This document shows positions 1 through 11,825 of a DNA stretch of 64,000 nt, piece after piece. Numbering within the stretch: position 1 is the first letter of the stretch; every line of letters starts with the position of its first letter. A program made the position numbers and the translations under genes. The stretch comes from Nymphaea colorata (taxonomy: Eukaryota; Streptophyta; Magnoliopsida; Nymphaeales; Nymphaeaceae). The DNA is taken from assembly GCF_008831285.2 (NCBI RefSeq), contig NC_045138.2:25205934-25269933 (forward strand). The letters are read 5' to 3'. Under the pieces are notes generated by a model. That model saw nothing but the letters and a program-made list of their open reading frames with translations, had not been told where the DNA came from and did not search any database.

Positions 1-1161
1 GCACAAGTACTTGTGAACATTCACCTTGTGCAGTACATGCAGTAAAGTTTAAGCGAACTCGGGAGTACTGTAGAATTCTACATGCAAATTTATTTGTAAA
101 CATATGCTACAGTTGCGCAAAAAAATGTCGTTCTTTGCCCAAATCATGATGAAAACGGACGTTTAAATTAGCGTTGATCATGACAAAGATTAAATTAGCA
201 TTTTGATTAAGATTTTCCAGTGTCTAATAGCGGGACAATGATCGCTCAACCATTCAATTAGGTGGGTTAAGATGGACACATAAAAACCATCAGAAGTTTG
301 GTTGAATGTAATTAGTTAGATGCATGTTAGGAAGTGGGCACATCGAGTCCGATCGTTGTTAGGCTTTGATTGGGATGCTTAAACTATAGAATCATTGAGA
401 AGTATGATGTCAAATCATTGGATTAGCATATGGAATTAGTTTTACTATACATTATTAATTTTAATAAGTGTTTTGATTTTTTTTTTCATTTTCATGTTTT
501 TGCATCCTTTAATTGTTTGCTAAATTCAAACTTTTTAATATTTCTTAAATAAATAGTGAGTTTGTCCAATACCTTGAAAGACAATTGAATTCAAAAACAG
601 AGATTGATATACTTTACGGTCATTGCATTCTCCTGTTTAAAATAAAACATAATTTGACATAACAATTTGGCTCTTTAGAACGGGTGAAATTGTAGGAGTT
701 ACTTTGCCATACTAGGAATGGCTCGCTATAGTGTTCTTGAAGAAAGGTTCCCTTTGAGAAAAGAAATCCATATTAATTAATTGAAACGGAAGAAATCAAT
801 TGCTTTCACTAACAAAGAAAAATCCATATTAATTTCAGAGATTGGTTCCTGCATTTCCCACGTCCCATTATTTACGAGCTTTTCGAGAATTATCCACTTG
901 AGTGTTTCTTTATGAAGAAAACGGGCACTAAGCGAATAGATTCGTCAAGTTTGATCTTCTGTACAAACTAATCTTTTGGACTATATTTTCTCAATGAGGT
1001 ACACAATCTTTTGATTCTGAAAAAGGAAAAATACAGATGTGGATTTTGTTTTTCACTTGCAAATCGTGCATCGGATCAGATTCCGCCATTGAAGTGTCCT
1101 AGACGAACCTTGCCAATTGTATTCCCAGATTCTATTTTTGTTGGAGATGGATTGCAACAAT

Positions 1162-1218
<57 letters not shown>

Positions 1219-1785
1219 ACCACAGTAATGTATTTAATCACTTCTGCTCCATCCAATACATCAGAAGGAAGATGGCCCAAGGATTTCAGTTCCTGTACAT
1301 ATGGATGTGGTACCTTTGCCAAAATTTAAGCTGCTTTTGGATTAAAAAATGGCAGTTTTTAGTGAAATTTAAGAACACCATGCGGATTATGAATTGGCCA
1401 ATTTTGTAACTTTCAATCAATGGGCAATTTAAACTGACCGAAAGGATAACACTAATTCAATTCAAATTAGTGAAAAAAATAAAAAAGATGAACAATTATT
1501 GATTGGATAACCAACCCAGGCTGGCCTACAACCTGGTTCCGGTCAGCCTATCATCAGAAATTAATAAGAACCGTCTGCTTATGTCCCAACCACTAAGCCT
1601 AGGGCCCAACTGGGCTGGGTGAGGCCGGCAGCGGCGGTGGCGGCAGTGGCGGCAGCATGTTCCCGCCTCCTAATTGATGCTATGCCATTATTGGCAGTCC
1701 CAAAACCTAAATTGACCAAAACATTTCATTACTAATGCCAAAGAAAATTGAAGAATGAAGTTTTGTCTTTTTACACATGCTCAAG
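1..1785. other. Intergenic, no gene recognised
   Basis: AT-rich sequence with many short poly-A/T runs. No open frame looks like a protein; the frames of 70-90 codons near 1.05-1.33 kb exist only because a TA repeat reads through as Tyr-Ile. A GGC-rich trinucleotide stretch lies near 1625-1660. Confidence 0.6.
1163..1214. repeat. (TA)n microsatellite
   Basis: Uninterrupted TA dinucleotide run of about 50 bases. It creates artificial Tyr-Ile frames on both strands. Confidence 0.95.
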
Positions 1786-1840
1786 CTATGTTAGAGAAGG
1801 AGTGTGATTGTATGGTGGAAGACAGAGGACAATGTTCCCC

Positions 1841-1942
1841 CAACATAAAGCATCAGCAGAGGACAGACAATGGCATATGAGAGAACAGAGGGAGTGGGCC
1901 CAGCCATTGCCCAAGCCCTTGCTTCTGCTGATGTTTTTGTTG
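1841..1942. other. Imperfect foldback of unknown function
   Basis: The arm at 1841-1860 is complementary to 1924-1942 (core CATCAGCAGA against TCTGCTGATG, with further pairing on the outer side). Inside it, CAATGGC at 1868-1874 pairs with GCCATTG at 1903-1909 around a 28-base loop. The size is right for a plant microRNA precursor, but neither arm matches a conserved microRNA that I know. The internal loop is asymmetric (7 against 14 bases), which weakens the case. It could also be a chance foldback. Confidence 0.3.
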
Positions 1943-2345
1943 AAGAAGACAGTGATGGAAGGAAAGGGAGGAGGAAGCATGATGTTTGCTGCCACACTCT
2001 GCTGTGCTGCAGGAAAAAGAAGAGAAAGACAACAAGGGGAAAGAACTGTTGAAGCCTTCCAAGGCAGCCTAGCCATACATAGCTAAGCTAGTTGTAGGGG
2101 GGAAAAGATAGTGATATGTATATATATATATATAAGATACAGACAAGGATTCCTATGAAAAGAAAGGCCTTGCTTGATATATAGAAGCTCTCAATTATCA
2201 TCGAATTGGGAATTGCCCAAACACTTTAACCCTCCTCTTTTTCTTTACTTTTTTTCACTGCAGATGATCCTGGTTGGATGCACTCTTCAACTAAGACAAT
2301 AAATGGTAACTAGCAATATAGAATGCAAGTGGCTCCTCTGCAAGC

Positions 2346-2371
2346 AGAGAGAGAGAGAGAGAGAGAGAGAG
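2346..2371. repeat. (GA)n microsatellite
   Basis: Run of GA dinucleotides. Confidence 0.9.
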
Positions 2372-2780
2372 TAATTGGATTAGATTTTTGCTGTGAAACT
2401 GCATACTGAATTTCTTTACCAGATGCAGTAGAAATCAGATCTATTGTATGATCTTTTGAAGGATCACATTTCTGGTTCTATGTGTGCGTCGGTAAGATGC
2501 ACTGCTTTTCGTGAACCTAACGGGGTAGGTGGATGTTGGAACACTCGTTTCATTGGTTTGCCGCTTTCCTTCCTCGTTAAAAAAAAAAGTGACGCCATGA
2601 GTTATTTCTCACAAATGCACCACCATCTACACAGCGTTACTGTATCGTTAGACTGCCACCTGAAAAAGCGTGCCTTCACCAATTTCTTTGCTAAATCCCG
2701 TGTACAACAACCGCATCTCTTTTCTCTTCTCTTGCTCTGCTTAGAGGACATTTTAAAGGTAAAATGTCAGTTATTAAATA

Positions 2781-3129
2781 AGAAGGGAAGCGACCTAACT
2801 AGAAAGTAATGCCCTTAAATTGAAGGGCTAGGGTTACTGTCACCTTTCAATGTATTATTATTTATTTTAACACAACATCTAGTTGAATGATGTATTATGG
2901 CTTTAAGGAGCATAGTGTAGCTGGTCGAGATAGAGGCCAGTATAAAGATAGAAGGGAAGCGACCTAACTAGAAAGTAATGCCCTTACATTGAAGGGGCCT
3001 TATATTTTATGGTTACTGTCACGTTTCGATGCATTATTATTTATTTTAGCACAACACCGAGTTGAATGATGTATTGTGGTTTTAAGGGGCATAGTGTAGC
3101 TGGTCGAGATAGAGGCCTCTATAAAGATA
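2781..3129. repeat. Direct tandem duplication, ~170 bp unit, two copies
   Basis: The unit at 2781-2949 is repeated at 2950-3129 with scattered substitutions and a short insertion. Both copies begin AGAAGGGAAGCGACC and end near GATAGAGGCC followed by TATAAAGAT. No coding frame is conserved between them. Confidence 0.85.
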
Positions 3130-3449
3130 GATCTTTTATTCGATTCTGGTAGGTGTTATGTTCTTGTGTCTTAAGGTGGTAGGGCGCGACATCCAAGTTA
3201 AAGGGTGCACCATTGCTATCGCTGACATTGACGCAGCTCAGCATCTTAAAAGCAAGGGAAATAGAGAGACCTTCGAGCCTTTTTTAGGACAGTAGGATTA
3301 ATACATCTTGCTCACTTGAAAGATGTATTGTGGATCCATATAGATCCTCAAGCAATTCATAAACCCTAAAAAGTGTAATGGTAGCTGAATAGTATAAATA
3401 TAGAAATTACTTCTAGACTGAAATAGATTTAGAGAACTTGAATTGCCAT

Positions 3450-4440
3450 ATTAGATCGTCATTATTATAATAAATGATGAGAATTCGTGGGTGGTTGCAT
3501 GCAAGAATGATTTGATTAGAACAACTAATTGAGAGGTATAAGCATATCGGGATCGGCCACCCACATTCAAACACGGGGGATACTGGAGCCATCTCGAGCC
3601 CACTCGCGACCGGACCAACCTAGCCGGACCGGGTTTCATTCCAAGGTGTGTGTTCTGAGCAAGAGGTTGCCGGAAACATAATCTAATTGATAGCAAAAGA
3701 CCCGAAAAGAAGGAGCAGGGGGTCGCAGGTGGTCCCTTCGTATGCTTGCCCTTTAGGAAAAGGACCCCTCCGTCTTCGGATCCTAAACAAAAAGGCCGAT
3801 GGATCCGATCCGTTTGCCTGGTCAAAAAACATTAAAGCTGGGTTGGGTCCGACAAGAAGCAGACGCGATAGATAAAGATTGGGTTCATCGGTTTTTAATC
3901 GGCAGCGGGGAAGAAAAGCAACGGTGCGATTTCGACCGTACGATGGTAGCTGCCAAAAGAATCGACGGTGTCAGATCCGACGCTTCTTATTGGTCGTCAA
4001 AAAGGATCGTTTTCGCGAACCCCCACACCAAGGCGAGCCAAAGACTCTTTAGTCTCTATAAGCGCCAACCAGCTTTCTCTCTCTCTAAGTTGGTGTTCCA
4101 TCACCTTGCAAAAGGTTTCTTCAGGGTCTAGTTCTAGAGCTTGAGTCATAGATCATCTACAGCTTTCTCTCTGTAAGTTGGTGTTGTGATTACCTCTAAT
4201 CAAACATCGGCAAGATGCTCGCGGTTTCAAATTTTTACCAAAGAATTCGCCTTAAAAGATGACCCTTCCTTTTTCTACAGTTCACGCATACCGATCTTCT
4301 TCTCGTTAGGAACGCATGATCTTCCACCTTCACTCCCATCGAAAAAGAAAAGCTCTCTTCCTCTCTCTACGTAAGACTACGACCCATCAAAGGTTTCATC
4401 TCCTTCATACAGAGTAGCGACGCTTGGATTTCTCTACTGC
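3450..4440. other. Segment of unlike composition, possibly organelle-derived
   Basis: This stretch upstream of the ankyrin-protein gene is less AT-biased than its surroundings and has several overlapping open frames on both strands (for example 3799-4131 plus strand and 3451-3825 minus strand). None matches a protein I recognise. A short direct repeat around AGCTTTCTCTCT...GTTGGTGTT occurs at about 4070 and 4161. The look resembles non-coding plant mitochondrial DNA inserted into the nucleus, but this is an impression from composition only. The right end grades into the CT-rich leader of the next gene. Confidence 0.25.
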
Positions 4441-4713
4441 CTTTCTCTCTCTGTCTCTGTATTGCCATGATCATGGATTCTCTCTCTCTGTCTCTCTCTC
4501 TGAATTATAACCAATCATAACTCCTTCTTCCTCTCTGAGAAACCCTGTTAAGACTTTCTCTCTAGAAACGGTGGGAGTTTACTTTTGTACACGTCTCGCT
4601 CATGCATACTATTACTGCACTGCTTTGATGTAGCTCCTCAACGGCACCAGAGGCCGCCTCTCCTTTTCTTCTCTTCCCCGCTGCTAACAGCATCACCACC
4701 GCCGGAAGGCACA

Positions 4714-7700
4714 ATGGCCAGCTCTCCGCCTGAAGCATTCTCGCATAGCCCCGTCCACTACGCTGTTGCTCTTTCCGACCACTCCCGCCTCTCTTCTATT
4801 CTCTCCAGGCTCCCCCGTCTCCGCCTTCCTTCCGTCCTTCTCTCCGAGGCTGAGTCTATCGCCGAGGACGCCCGCGCTGAAGCCATCTCCGCGGTCGTCG
4901 ACCGCCGTGATGGCGTTCCAGGCCGCCTCACCCCTCTCCACCTCGCCGTTGCCCGTGGCGACGTCGTCTCTGTCCGTCTCCTCGTCGCAGCTGGTGCGGA
5001 CCCCTCTCTTCAGGACGCCCGCGGGTGGAACGCCCTCCAGGAGTCCGTCTGCCGCCGGCGTGACGAGATGACTGGCATCCTGGTCCGCCACCACCAGGCC
5101 TCCGCCTGGGCTAAGTGGCGCCGCCGCCTGCCGCTGCTCGTCGCCGCTCTCCGCCGGATGCGCGACTTCTACATGGAGCTTTCCTTCCACTTCGAGAGCT
5201 CCCTTGTCCCCTTCCTCAACCGCGTCGCCCCCTCGGACACCTACCGCGTCTGGAAGCGCGACGCCGATCTCCGGGCAGACACCACCATCTCTGGCTTCGA
5301 TGGCCTAAAGACCCACCGTTCGGACCAGTCATTCCTCTTCCTCGGGGACGGAACCGGGGCTGGACCAGGCGGCAATTCGGTGCCCCCCGGTTCACTCCTC
5401 CTGCTGGACCATGAAAACAGGGATATCGTTGACGCGTTGGAAAATGCCAGCACGCCTCCGTCGGTCGCTGAGGAGGCCGCTTTCCGCTCGCAGTCCGCTG
5501 TCTTCCGACCGGGAATGGACGTCACGCGAGCTGAGCTCGTTAGCCGCCTAAATTGGCGCCGGCAGGAGAGGACTGAGATGGTTGGTCCATGGAAGGCTCG
5601 GCTCTTTGACGTTCACAATGTTTCCTTCAGCTTCAAGACCAGGAAGGTTGAGGAAGACGATTTTCATGTCTCTCCGTTGGAGTTCATTGAGGACACTGAC
5701 GATGATGGGTTCCTGGTGGCCGAGAATCCGGACGTGGGCCGCCGAAGAAACAGCAGCTACGAGCAGGGGGAGCGCATTCCAGTCGACAAGGGCTTCGCCA
5801 AAGGGAGGAGGAGCGTGGACGTGTCGTTTCTCAGCAAGCCCTTGCCGGCGAAAACAGGGAGGAAGGTGGCTGAGGAATGCATTAAAGAGAGCGAGTACAA
5901 GAAGAGCCTGAGGCCTTGCATTTGGCTTACTGACCAGTTCCCCCTGAAAACAGAGGAATTGCTGCCTTTGTTGGATATACTGGCCAACAAGGTGAAGGCT
6001 GTGAGGAGACTCAGGGAATTGCTCACAACTAAGCTTCCACCGGGGACTTTCCCTGTGAAGGTATACATTTATCATCCAAATTTCTTAGTTATACATAAGG
6101 TTGAGATATTGTAAGCCCAATATGATTTTGAAGATTCTTGAGGTTTTAGTGTTAAATGCAGAGGCCTTGTTACTTTCTGGTTTTTCTGGGTTTTGGTTTT
6201 TTATTCAAGTGGATCTGTCTTGAGGGCTTGCCCTAGCAGAATGAAGACCCAGATGAGATCAGGATGCTTTTATTCGGTAGCGACACCCATGTTGAACCCT
6301 CAAACATGTGCTACGGGCCCAGAGAACATACGGAAACTGGTTTGATCTGTGGGGGGTTGTGGAACTTGTGAGGGAGGACCTTGCCAAGTTTGATTAGGTG
6401 AAGCTAGTACTTGTCCAAGTTAGGAGCATGGGCACCAAGAAATGTTATCGGAATTTTCTCTGCATCGATGGTCAGAAGCGAACTAGTCTGACTCGGATTG
6501 AGTACTTTGTTCTTCGATGTTGCCGTGCAAGTAACCCCAAAATTTGTTATTAAGCAACTGTGCTTGCGCTTTGGTTTGTTTTTTTCTGAGGTGCTGCTTG
6601 TTAAAAGTCTCAAGAATAGCAGATTGGTTGATGGTTTCTTTTCTGTTCTCTTTGCTGCTGTCATGACAATATGATTCCTCTCTTGAGTAACCGAGTGAAC
6701 TCTGTGAAGTGCTGTCATAAATTATTTGGTTAGCATCCAGGAGGACGTGGAATTAGTAAAAGTGTTTTTTTTTTTCTTTTGGTTTGTTTCATTTGATATC
6801 TGGCTGCTAACTGCTTCCTGAATACCAACATCCATTTTATTTGCCTGACCCTTATAATGCACCAGCCATGCATTCTGACTTCTTTGCATATGAGCATGTG
6901 TCCGTTAAAAATAGACCAGAAAAAGATGGAGAGACTCTCAAGCAAGGAATACTCCGGAGTCAATATCGTTGTGGTTGGATCTGGAGCCTACGTTCATGGA
7001 GACAAAGTCAATATATGTTTTTCTTGTTGGCTTGCTTACATTTTTTTTTTCATCTTTACACTATTCACCTTCTTCTTGGCATAACTGATGTTACTCTTTA
7101 GCGGTTAATGCTAAGAGGAAAATTAACAGATGTTACAACAGTACTGATTACACCGGCTCCTCCTTATCATGTCCACAGTCCTTTGTTTCTGCACCTGAAT
7201 ATTGTTAGCAATCAATATTATGTTCCTACATTCTTGGTGATTGATTGTAGATCCTTTGTGGCTGATCCTGAGTCACAAAAGTATTTGCAAGCAATCCAGC
7301 TTTATCTATTATTTGAATTTGAACTGTATTTTGCTGTGTCTATACTGGCCAGTGGCTATGATGAGATGGCACGTACGAGTCCTTTTATCATCTTAGCAAT
7401 TCCAATTTTTATTTTGACTTCAGTTTCTGACCAATTCACGTCGGTATCGTATTTGTGAGTGCGTTGATTCTGGCTGTTTTATTAACTGCAATGGTGCGAT
7501 GATGCAGGTTTCTATTCCTGTGGTTCCTACTGTAAGAGTTGTGATCACGTTTACAAAGTTTGAGGACCTTCCTCCAGTAGATCAGTTCTTCACTCCACTG
7601 TCAAGCCCCTCACTGTTCCACACTTCAAAAGATGAGGATGAGCATGTCCAGGATTCATCTTGGAATTCCTGGTTACGGCGTCCTAGTAATGGTGTTGTTT

Positions 7701-7849
7701 CTCGTTCTGTTAACCGGAAAACCATGCCCATCAAACCATGTGAGCAAGATCCCTTTGCTATACCAGCCAATTATGTATGGGCTACCATTGCAGATATCAA
7801 AAGGCGCAGGACAAAAGAGAAGAAACCAAAGTTGAAGAAGGCAAAATAA
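4714..7849 (+). CDS. Ankyrin repeat domain protein, ANKRD13/GPCR-chaperone type
   Basis: Two exons, 4714-6060 and 7508-7849, flank a 1447-base GT...AG intron and encode 562 residues. ATG 4714 (MASSPPEAF) was chosen because the in-frame sequence upstream has no other ATG and looks like a CT-rich leader. Ankyrin-type repeats lie at about residues 10-130, the clearest being TPLHLAVARGD (73-83) and the following GADPSLQDARGWNAL. The rest matches the GPCR-chaperone region of the ANKRD13 family: MELSFHFESSLVPFLNRVAPSD-like start, a GxWKARLFD-like strand, and a C-terminal PVVPTVRVVITFTKFE segment encoded by exon 2. Animal family members bind ubiquitinated or newly made membrane proteins at the endosome or ER; the plant role is not established, so function is inferred. 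No signal peptide or membrane segment is seen. The tail is lysine-rich. Confidence 0.85.
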
Positions 7850-8148
7850 GCAGCCATATCTGGCATCTAATGTGTACATACTACATATAGTGCTCGCACT
7901 TTCTGTATTTGGACTCCCAGCAATCTTGGTGATTTCTTAGCTTGGCCAATACCAAACTGGCCTGTGGCATGAGGCAAGGATCAAGGTTGGTTGGCGTGCC
8001 AGAGGAAGACGATGGGCGCTTTGTAGAAGATGGTCGTTGCAAGAGCCAAATCTTTTCCAAAGGTGGAGCTGTTTGATTAATATAATCTCAACCTTCAGTA
8101 TGTAGTAAAGTAAATCCTTCTGCAGCATCCCTAGTATGGCGATCCTAA

Positions 8149-8180
<32 letters not shown>

Positions 8181-9260
8181 CATGTTAACTTTGGAATTCC
8201 TGTCAATAAGAAATATGAATTGTTTAATCTTTTTCTGTCATGATCGCTGAACATGGAGAGCTCTTCTTTCAGGACTACAAATTGAGGAAAGTGGTAGTCC
8301 GTACCATGATAAGTATCATTTATTTTGACCATCAAGGGCTATTATTAGTTAGGGTGACGAGTTCTTTACTTTCTGCCAATAATTTTATTCCAACCGCTTT
8401 GAAAAAAGTAATCGGTACGTCAGCATACTCAAGTGCGGCTTGAGGCATTCATCAATTCTATTTAGCTTCAAGCAAAATGAGTTTCCTCCATTGCATTTCT
8501 CGGTATTATCATTTATTATCTTCCTTTGATAATTTATTTAGATTATTTATCGGAGTGAAAATGCGATTGGATGAAGATGGCATATCTATAAGTCCAGGGA
8601 GAAGTCCATAATTCTCTCAGCGTTCTTCAAAATCTTCCTTTTTCTATAGCAGGTTTCAAGAATTAGAACAGGAGGAACACCTGCAGAGACAGCTGAGTTT
8701 TAGACCACTGACATGTGAAATCACTATATAGCAGCACGATCTTCTTTAAGTTCCATAGATAACTCATCTCCACTTGTGGTGAATTTGTCCAAGGAACTTG
8801 CTGCAATGTTTTCCATATCAGTTTCTTATCTCATGCCAGAAACTTTAAATTAAAATGATATGTTGCGTAGACTACCACATATCGAGTCTCAAATTTAAAA
8901 TTTAAAAATTAATTATTTTATTGTTTTTTTTTTCTTAAAACATCGTCCAGTAGAGAGCTGAATTCACCAATGCAGACCCGTAAGCACCGGACAGGATCGG
9001 GTTGTTAGCAATTTAATCATTGCTAACTGATATAGTAGTGTTCGGGCTGTATGCATCAGACTATATATTCCGGATATTTCCTCTCATCCTGCTTTTCCAA
9101 ATTTAAAAAGTAAAAACAATAAGATGGCATTTTTTCAAAGTTACATCTTCTCATGCCTATAGGGCATTTGGCGTTTTCACAGAGGGAAGCATAGGCGTTA
9201 GTGGGATGGTATTTTGACCAGTCCACTCAAAGAAATAGTCTGCTTGACCTGGACTGTATA
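7850..9260. other. Intergenic with GA microsatellite
   Basis: Contains the 3' end of the ankyrin-protein transcript, a GA run at about 8153-8180 and AT-rich sequence. No gene recognised. Confidence 0.6.
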
Positions 9261-9307
9261 ACCAGAAACCTTCCTCTGTGCCCAAGAGAAAACCGGGTCA
9301 CCTTTTC

Positions 9308-9514
9308 CTTGGTGCCCAAGTGAAGACCAGACCAGATTACGATTTTTCTTGGTACCCAAGGATGAAGATTTCCAGGAAGCAACAGCTGATAAACTTTTTT
9401 TTGATTCATTTCCACGCAACGCTATTCAACGCAAGCATTTGTTCTTATATAAAGTAACTGGTGTTCATGATTTTATCCTCACAGCTTGATAAGGCTCTCT
9501 CTGTTCCATTCAGT
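9308..9514 (+). promoter_or_regulatory. Class A promoter and leader, small-protein gene 1
   Basis: Two copies of a CTTGGTGCCCAAG-like 13-mer (9308-9320, 9348-9360 with one change) are followed by the shared block CCACGCAACGCTATTCAACG and a TATA box TTATATAAAG at 9445-9454, 61 bases before the start codon. The same order of elements recurs before genes 2 and 4, so conservation between copies supports the call. Confidence 0.7.
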
Positions 9515-9730
9515 ATGGCGTTCTTCACTAGCATCTTGAGTTGCTTCCGCTATTCACCGCGAGTACTGTCGTGTGATGAGCAAGAAGAGACAGTAACGAC
9601 GAAGCAGGCCGATTGCAAGAGAAGCAATAAGAAGCAAAGGAAGGAGGTAGCGAAGCCTGCTGCTGCTAGGCAGGCGGCTCCCATTCCTGTCTCCTACTTC
9701 CCCATTGGATCCCAACTCTCTCGGTTGTAG
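9515..9730 (+). CDS. Small conserved-end protein 1 (class A, 71 aa)
   Basis: Single-exon gene, first of a tandem array of five. ATG 9515 aligns with the starts of the other copies. Conserved parts are the N-terminus MAFFTSILSCF followed by SPRV-x-SCDE, and the C-terminus APIPVSYFPIGSQLSRL ending at the stop. The middle (about residues 24-52) is lysine/glutamine-rich and variable, likely disordered. There is no signal peptide or membrane helix; the Cys near the N-terminus could be lipidated, but that is speculation. The design (short hydrophobic start, basic middle, FPx...SRL end) resembles small stress-induced plant proteins of unknown biochemistry; I cannot name the family with certainty. 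After the stop, 9759-9782 repeats the last codons in mutated form. Confidence 0.75.
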   Translation: MAFFTSILSCFRYSPRVLSCDEQEETVTTKQADCKRSNKKQRKEVAKPAAARQAAPIPVSYFPIGSQLSRL

Positions 9731-9758
9731 CTTGCTGATGCGGGATCATGTGGTCTCT

Positions 9759-9782
9759 GGCTCCCAATTCTCTCGGTCGTAG
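9759..9782 (+). pseudogene. Relic copy of the gene 1 C-terminal codons
   Basis: GGCTCCCAATTCTCTCGG plus TCGTAG repeats the 3' end of gene 1 (9707-9730) 52 bases downstream, with four or so substitutions. It retains Gly-Ser-Gln-x-Ser-Arg before a stop. It is a local duplication in the 3' untranslated region. Confidence 0.65.
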
Positions 9783-9784
9783 GA

Positions 9785-11190
9785 TGCTGCAGGGTCGTGT
9801 CGGCTCTGTCACAAGTGTCGCGTTCTTTGAACCCACTTGCAATAACTCGAACACTACATGGTGGAACTAGTCCGAATCTATTCGCCTAGGAGAGGAAAAA
9901 TGAACAGAGGGCAGCTACCATCGTGGTGGTAGGAAGGAGGGTCATGGTGAAGGTGGACAAGAAGAAGAACAGAGGGTGTTTTTAGCGTACGTGTTTGTCG
10001 GATGCAACTGGGCTGGGAGATACGCCTCCCTACCATTTATCACAAACAAATGAAAAAAACTTGTACAAAGCTGTAATTGGAGGGATAATAGCTTGAGAAG
10101 GAGTACAAAGCTTTACTTCGATTAAGCTTGTCCTATCAACAGAAAAGTATTGATTTTTATAGAAAACAATCGGCTCTTGATCATTGCAAATGGTGCCCGA
10201 TCAGATCCCTTTCTCTATCCTCTTCTCTGCTTTTCTATGTTTGTCTCAAACTCTGAGATTTGTATTTGTTTCTGCGTTTTGTATGTCTTCAATTGAAACA
10301 CAAAGGACTCGGGCACAACTGGTAGGCAGCTAAAAATCCTTGGTTTCAAATCTTAGAAGTCTCAACTCCTTGCGAAAGTTGACACAGGCCAGAACTAAAA
10401 GGGTAGAGGAATGGCTTCGGGGGGTTTTACGTTTCAAACGAGCGACCTTTACAAAAGGAAGTTATATACTGAACTCAAATCCATTCTCAAGCCCGATTAA
10501 GTGAAATATCTAACTAGTCAGATATTATTGTGTGAACGATAGCTAAGGAGATCAGGAAAGCTCATGATATTAGGCTGAAGGAGCCATTGTCATCATCAGC
10601 GTGACCATGATGTTTCATATTAAGAAGGTTCCGCTCGAGGTGTCCTGACCTGCTTTTCGAAATCTGCCAAGACGGCCTTCCTGATCTCAACAGGATACAC
10701 TCGCGTTCAACTTTGTCAAATTGTAGATCTTATCTTTAAGCGCCGGCTATGGACAACTTCAACCACAGAAAACAGCCTATTCGCTGACACTTGTTATGTC
10801 CTTATTTTTTAGATTTTTTTTGAATTTCAAAATAAGTTTCAATTAATTTAAAATCTAAATATACATACGTAAACTCTGATCTCATATCAGCAAAAGCAAT
10901 ATGACGATGTGTACTGGGGCCCATGTATACGACCCTATAAAGTGTGACAGGTGCTGACCCACCACACCCTCATCCACCATTTTTCATGAACATAAAAACA
11001 GAGAGGGTATTATCTTGGCATACTTTTTTTCATCATGGAGTTGCACCGATGGATATATTATGGTTGTTGGTACATAGACTGCACAGTACTTGTATCATAG
11101 ATCTTAGGGCCAGCCTTCCCGGACTGGATCCGGGCCAGGCCCCAGCAACCCAGCGTTGGTCCTGGGCCAAGTTAATGTATTGTAGCAATC
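9785..11190. other. Intergenic, no gene recognised
   Basis: 3' flank of small-protein gene 1 and unique AT-rich sequence. No convincing coding frame or RNA gene. Confidence 0.6.
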
Positions 11191-11195
11191 AACTT

Positions 11196-11366
11196 GTTCA
11201 TGGTTCATGTTAAACTGATGTTGCGATGACAACGGTGCACCCTTTAACTTATGTTCATGGTTCATGTTAAACTGATATTGCGATAACAACGGTGCACCCT
11301 TTAACTTATGTTCATGGTTCATGTTCAACTGATATTGTGATGACAACGGTGCAGCCTTTAACTTAA
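11196..11366. repeat. 57-bp tandem repeat, three copies
   Basis: Units begin GTTCATGGTTCATGTT at 11196, 11253 and 11310, each followed by AACTGAT and GACAACGGTGCACC with few differences. They lie about 0.45 kb upstream of small-protein gene 2. No coding role seen; the unit length is a multiple of three, so frames read through it artificially. Confidence 0.9.
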
Positions 11367-11617
11367 TATCTCTCTCGATCACTTAAGATCTAGAGGTATA
11401 ACGTTTAGGAGAAAGAATCAAACTAAAACCATGTCTTTTTATATATCTTAACCGGACCAACATAACCATATATCTTAACCGGACCAACAAGGTTATGCCT
11501 GAAACCATATAAAGACATCTTTGGCTTTACATTGCCGCCCAAGTGATACCAAATGTTTGCGTCCATAAGTGCCCAACGTTATGTCCGATTGACTTCGATT
11601 ACGTGCTGCCCGCCTGA

Positions 11618-11825
11618 CTTGGTGCCCAAGTGAAAACCGGATCACAATTTTTCTTGGTGCTCAAGTGATGAACCTTCCAGAGTCAACAGCATGTAACTTT
11701 TTGCTTCCTTTCCACGCAACACTGTTCGACACAAAAAGTAAGCTCTTATATAAACTAACTGATGCTTCTGACTATCATCACAGCTCGAATCTTGCTTCAC
11801 AGAAGGCCTCTCAGTTCCGTTCAGC
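11618..11825 (+). promoter_or_regulatory. Class A promoter and leader, small-protein gene 2
   Basis: The 13-mer CTTGGTGCCCAAG at 11618-11630 and a one-mismatch copy at 11653-11665 precede GATGAACCTTCCAG, the shared block CCACGCAACACTGTTCGAC and the TATA box TTATATAAAC (11746-11755). The GAACCTTC element resembles part of a heat-shock element, but two units are too few to claim it. Confidence 0.7.

Noticed and set aside
1053..1329. Open frames on both strands across the TA repeat
   Set aside because: They are Tyr-Ile runs produced by the dinucleotide repeat, with no conserved sequence on either side.
2444..2809. Open frame of 121 codons
   Set aside because: It begins with TTG rather than ATG, spans a poly-A tract and shows no recognisable motif or splice context.
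11196..11366. Considered as a CRISPR-like array
   Set aside because: Units are contiguous 57-bp repeats without unique spacers, in a plant genome.
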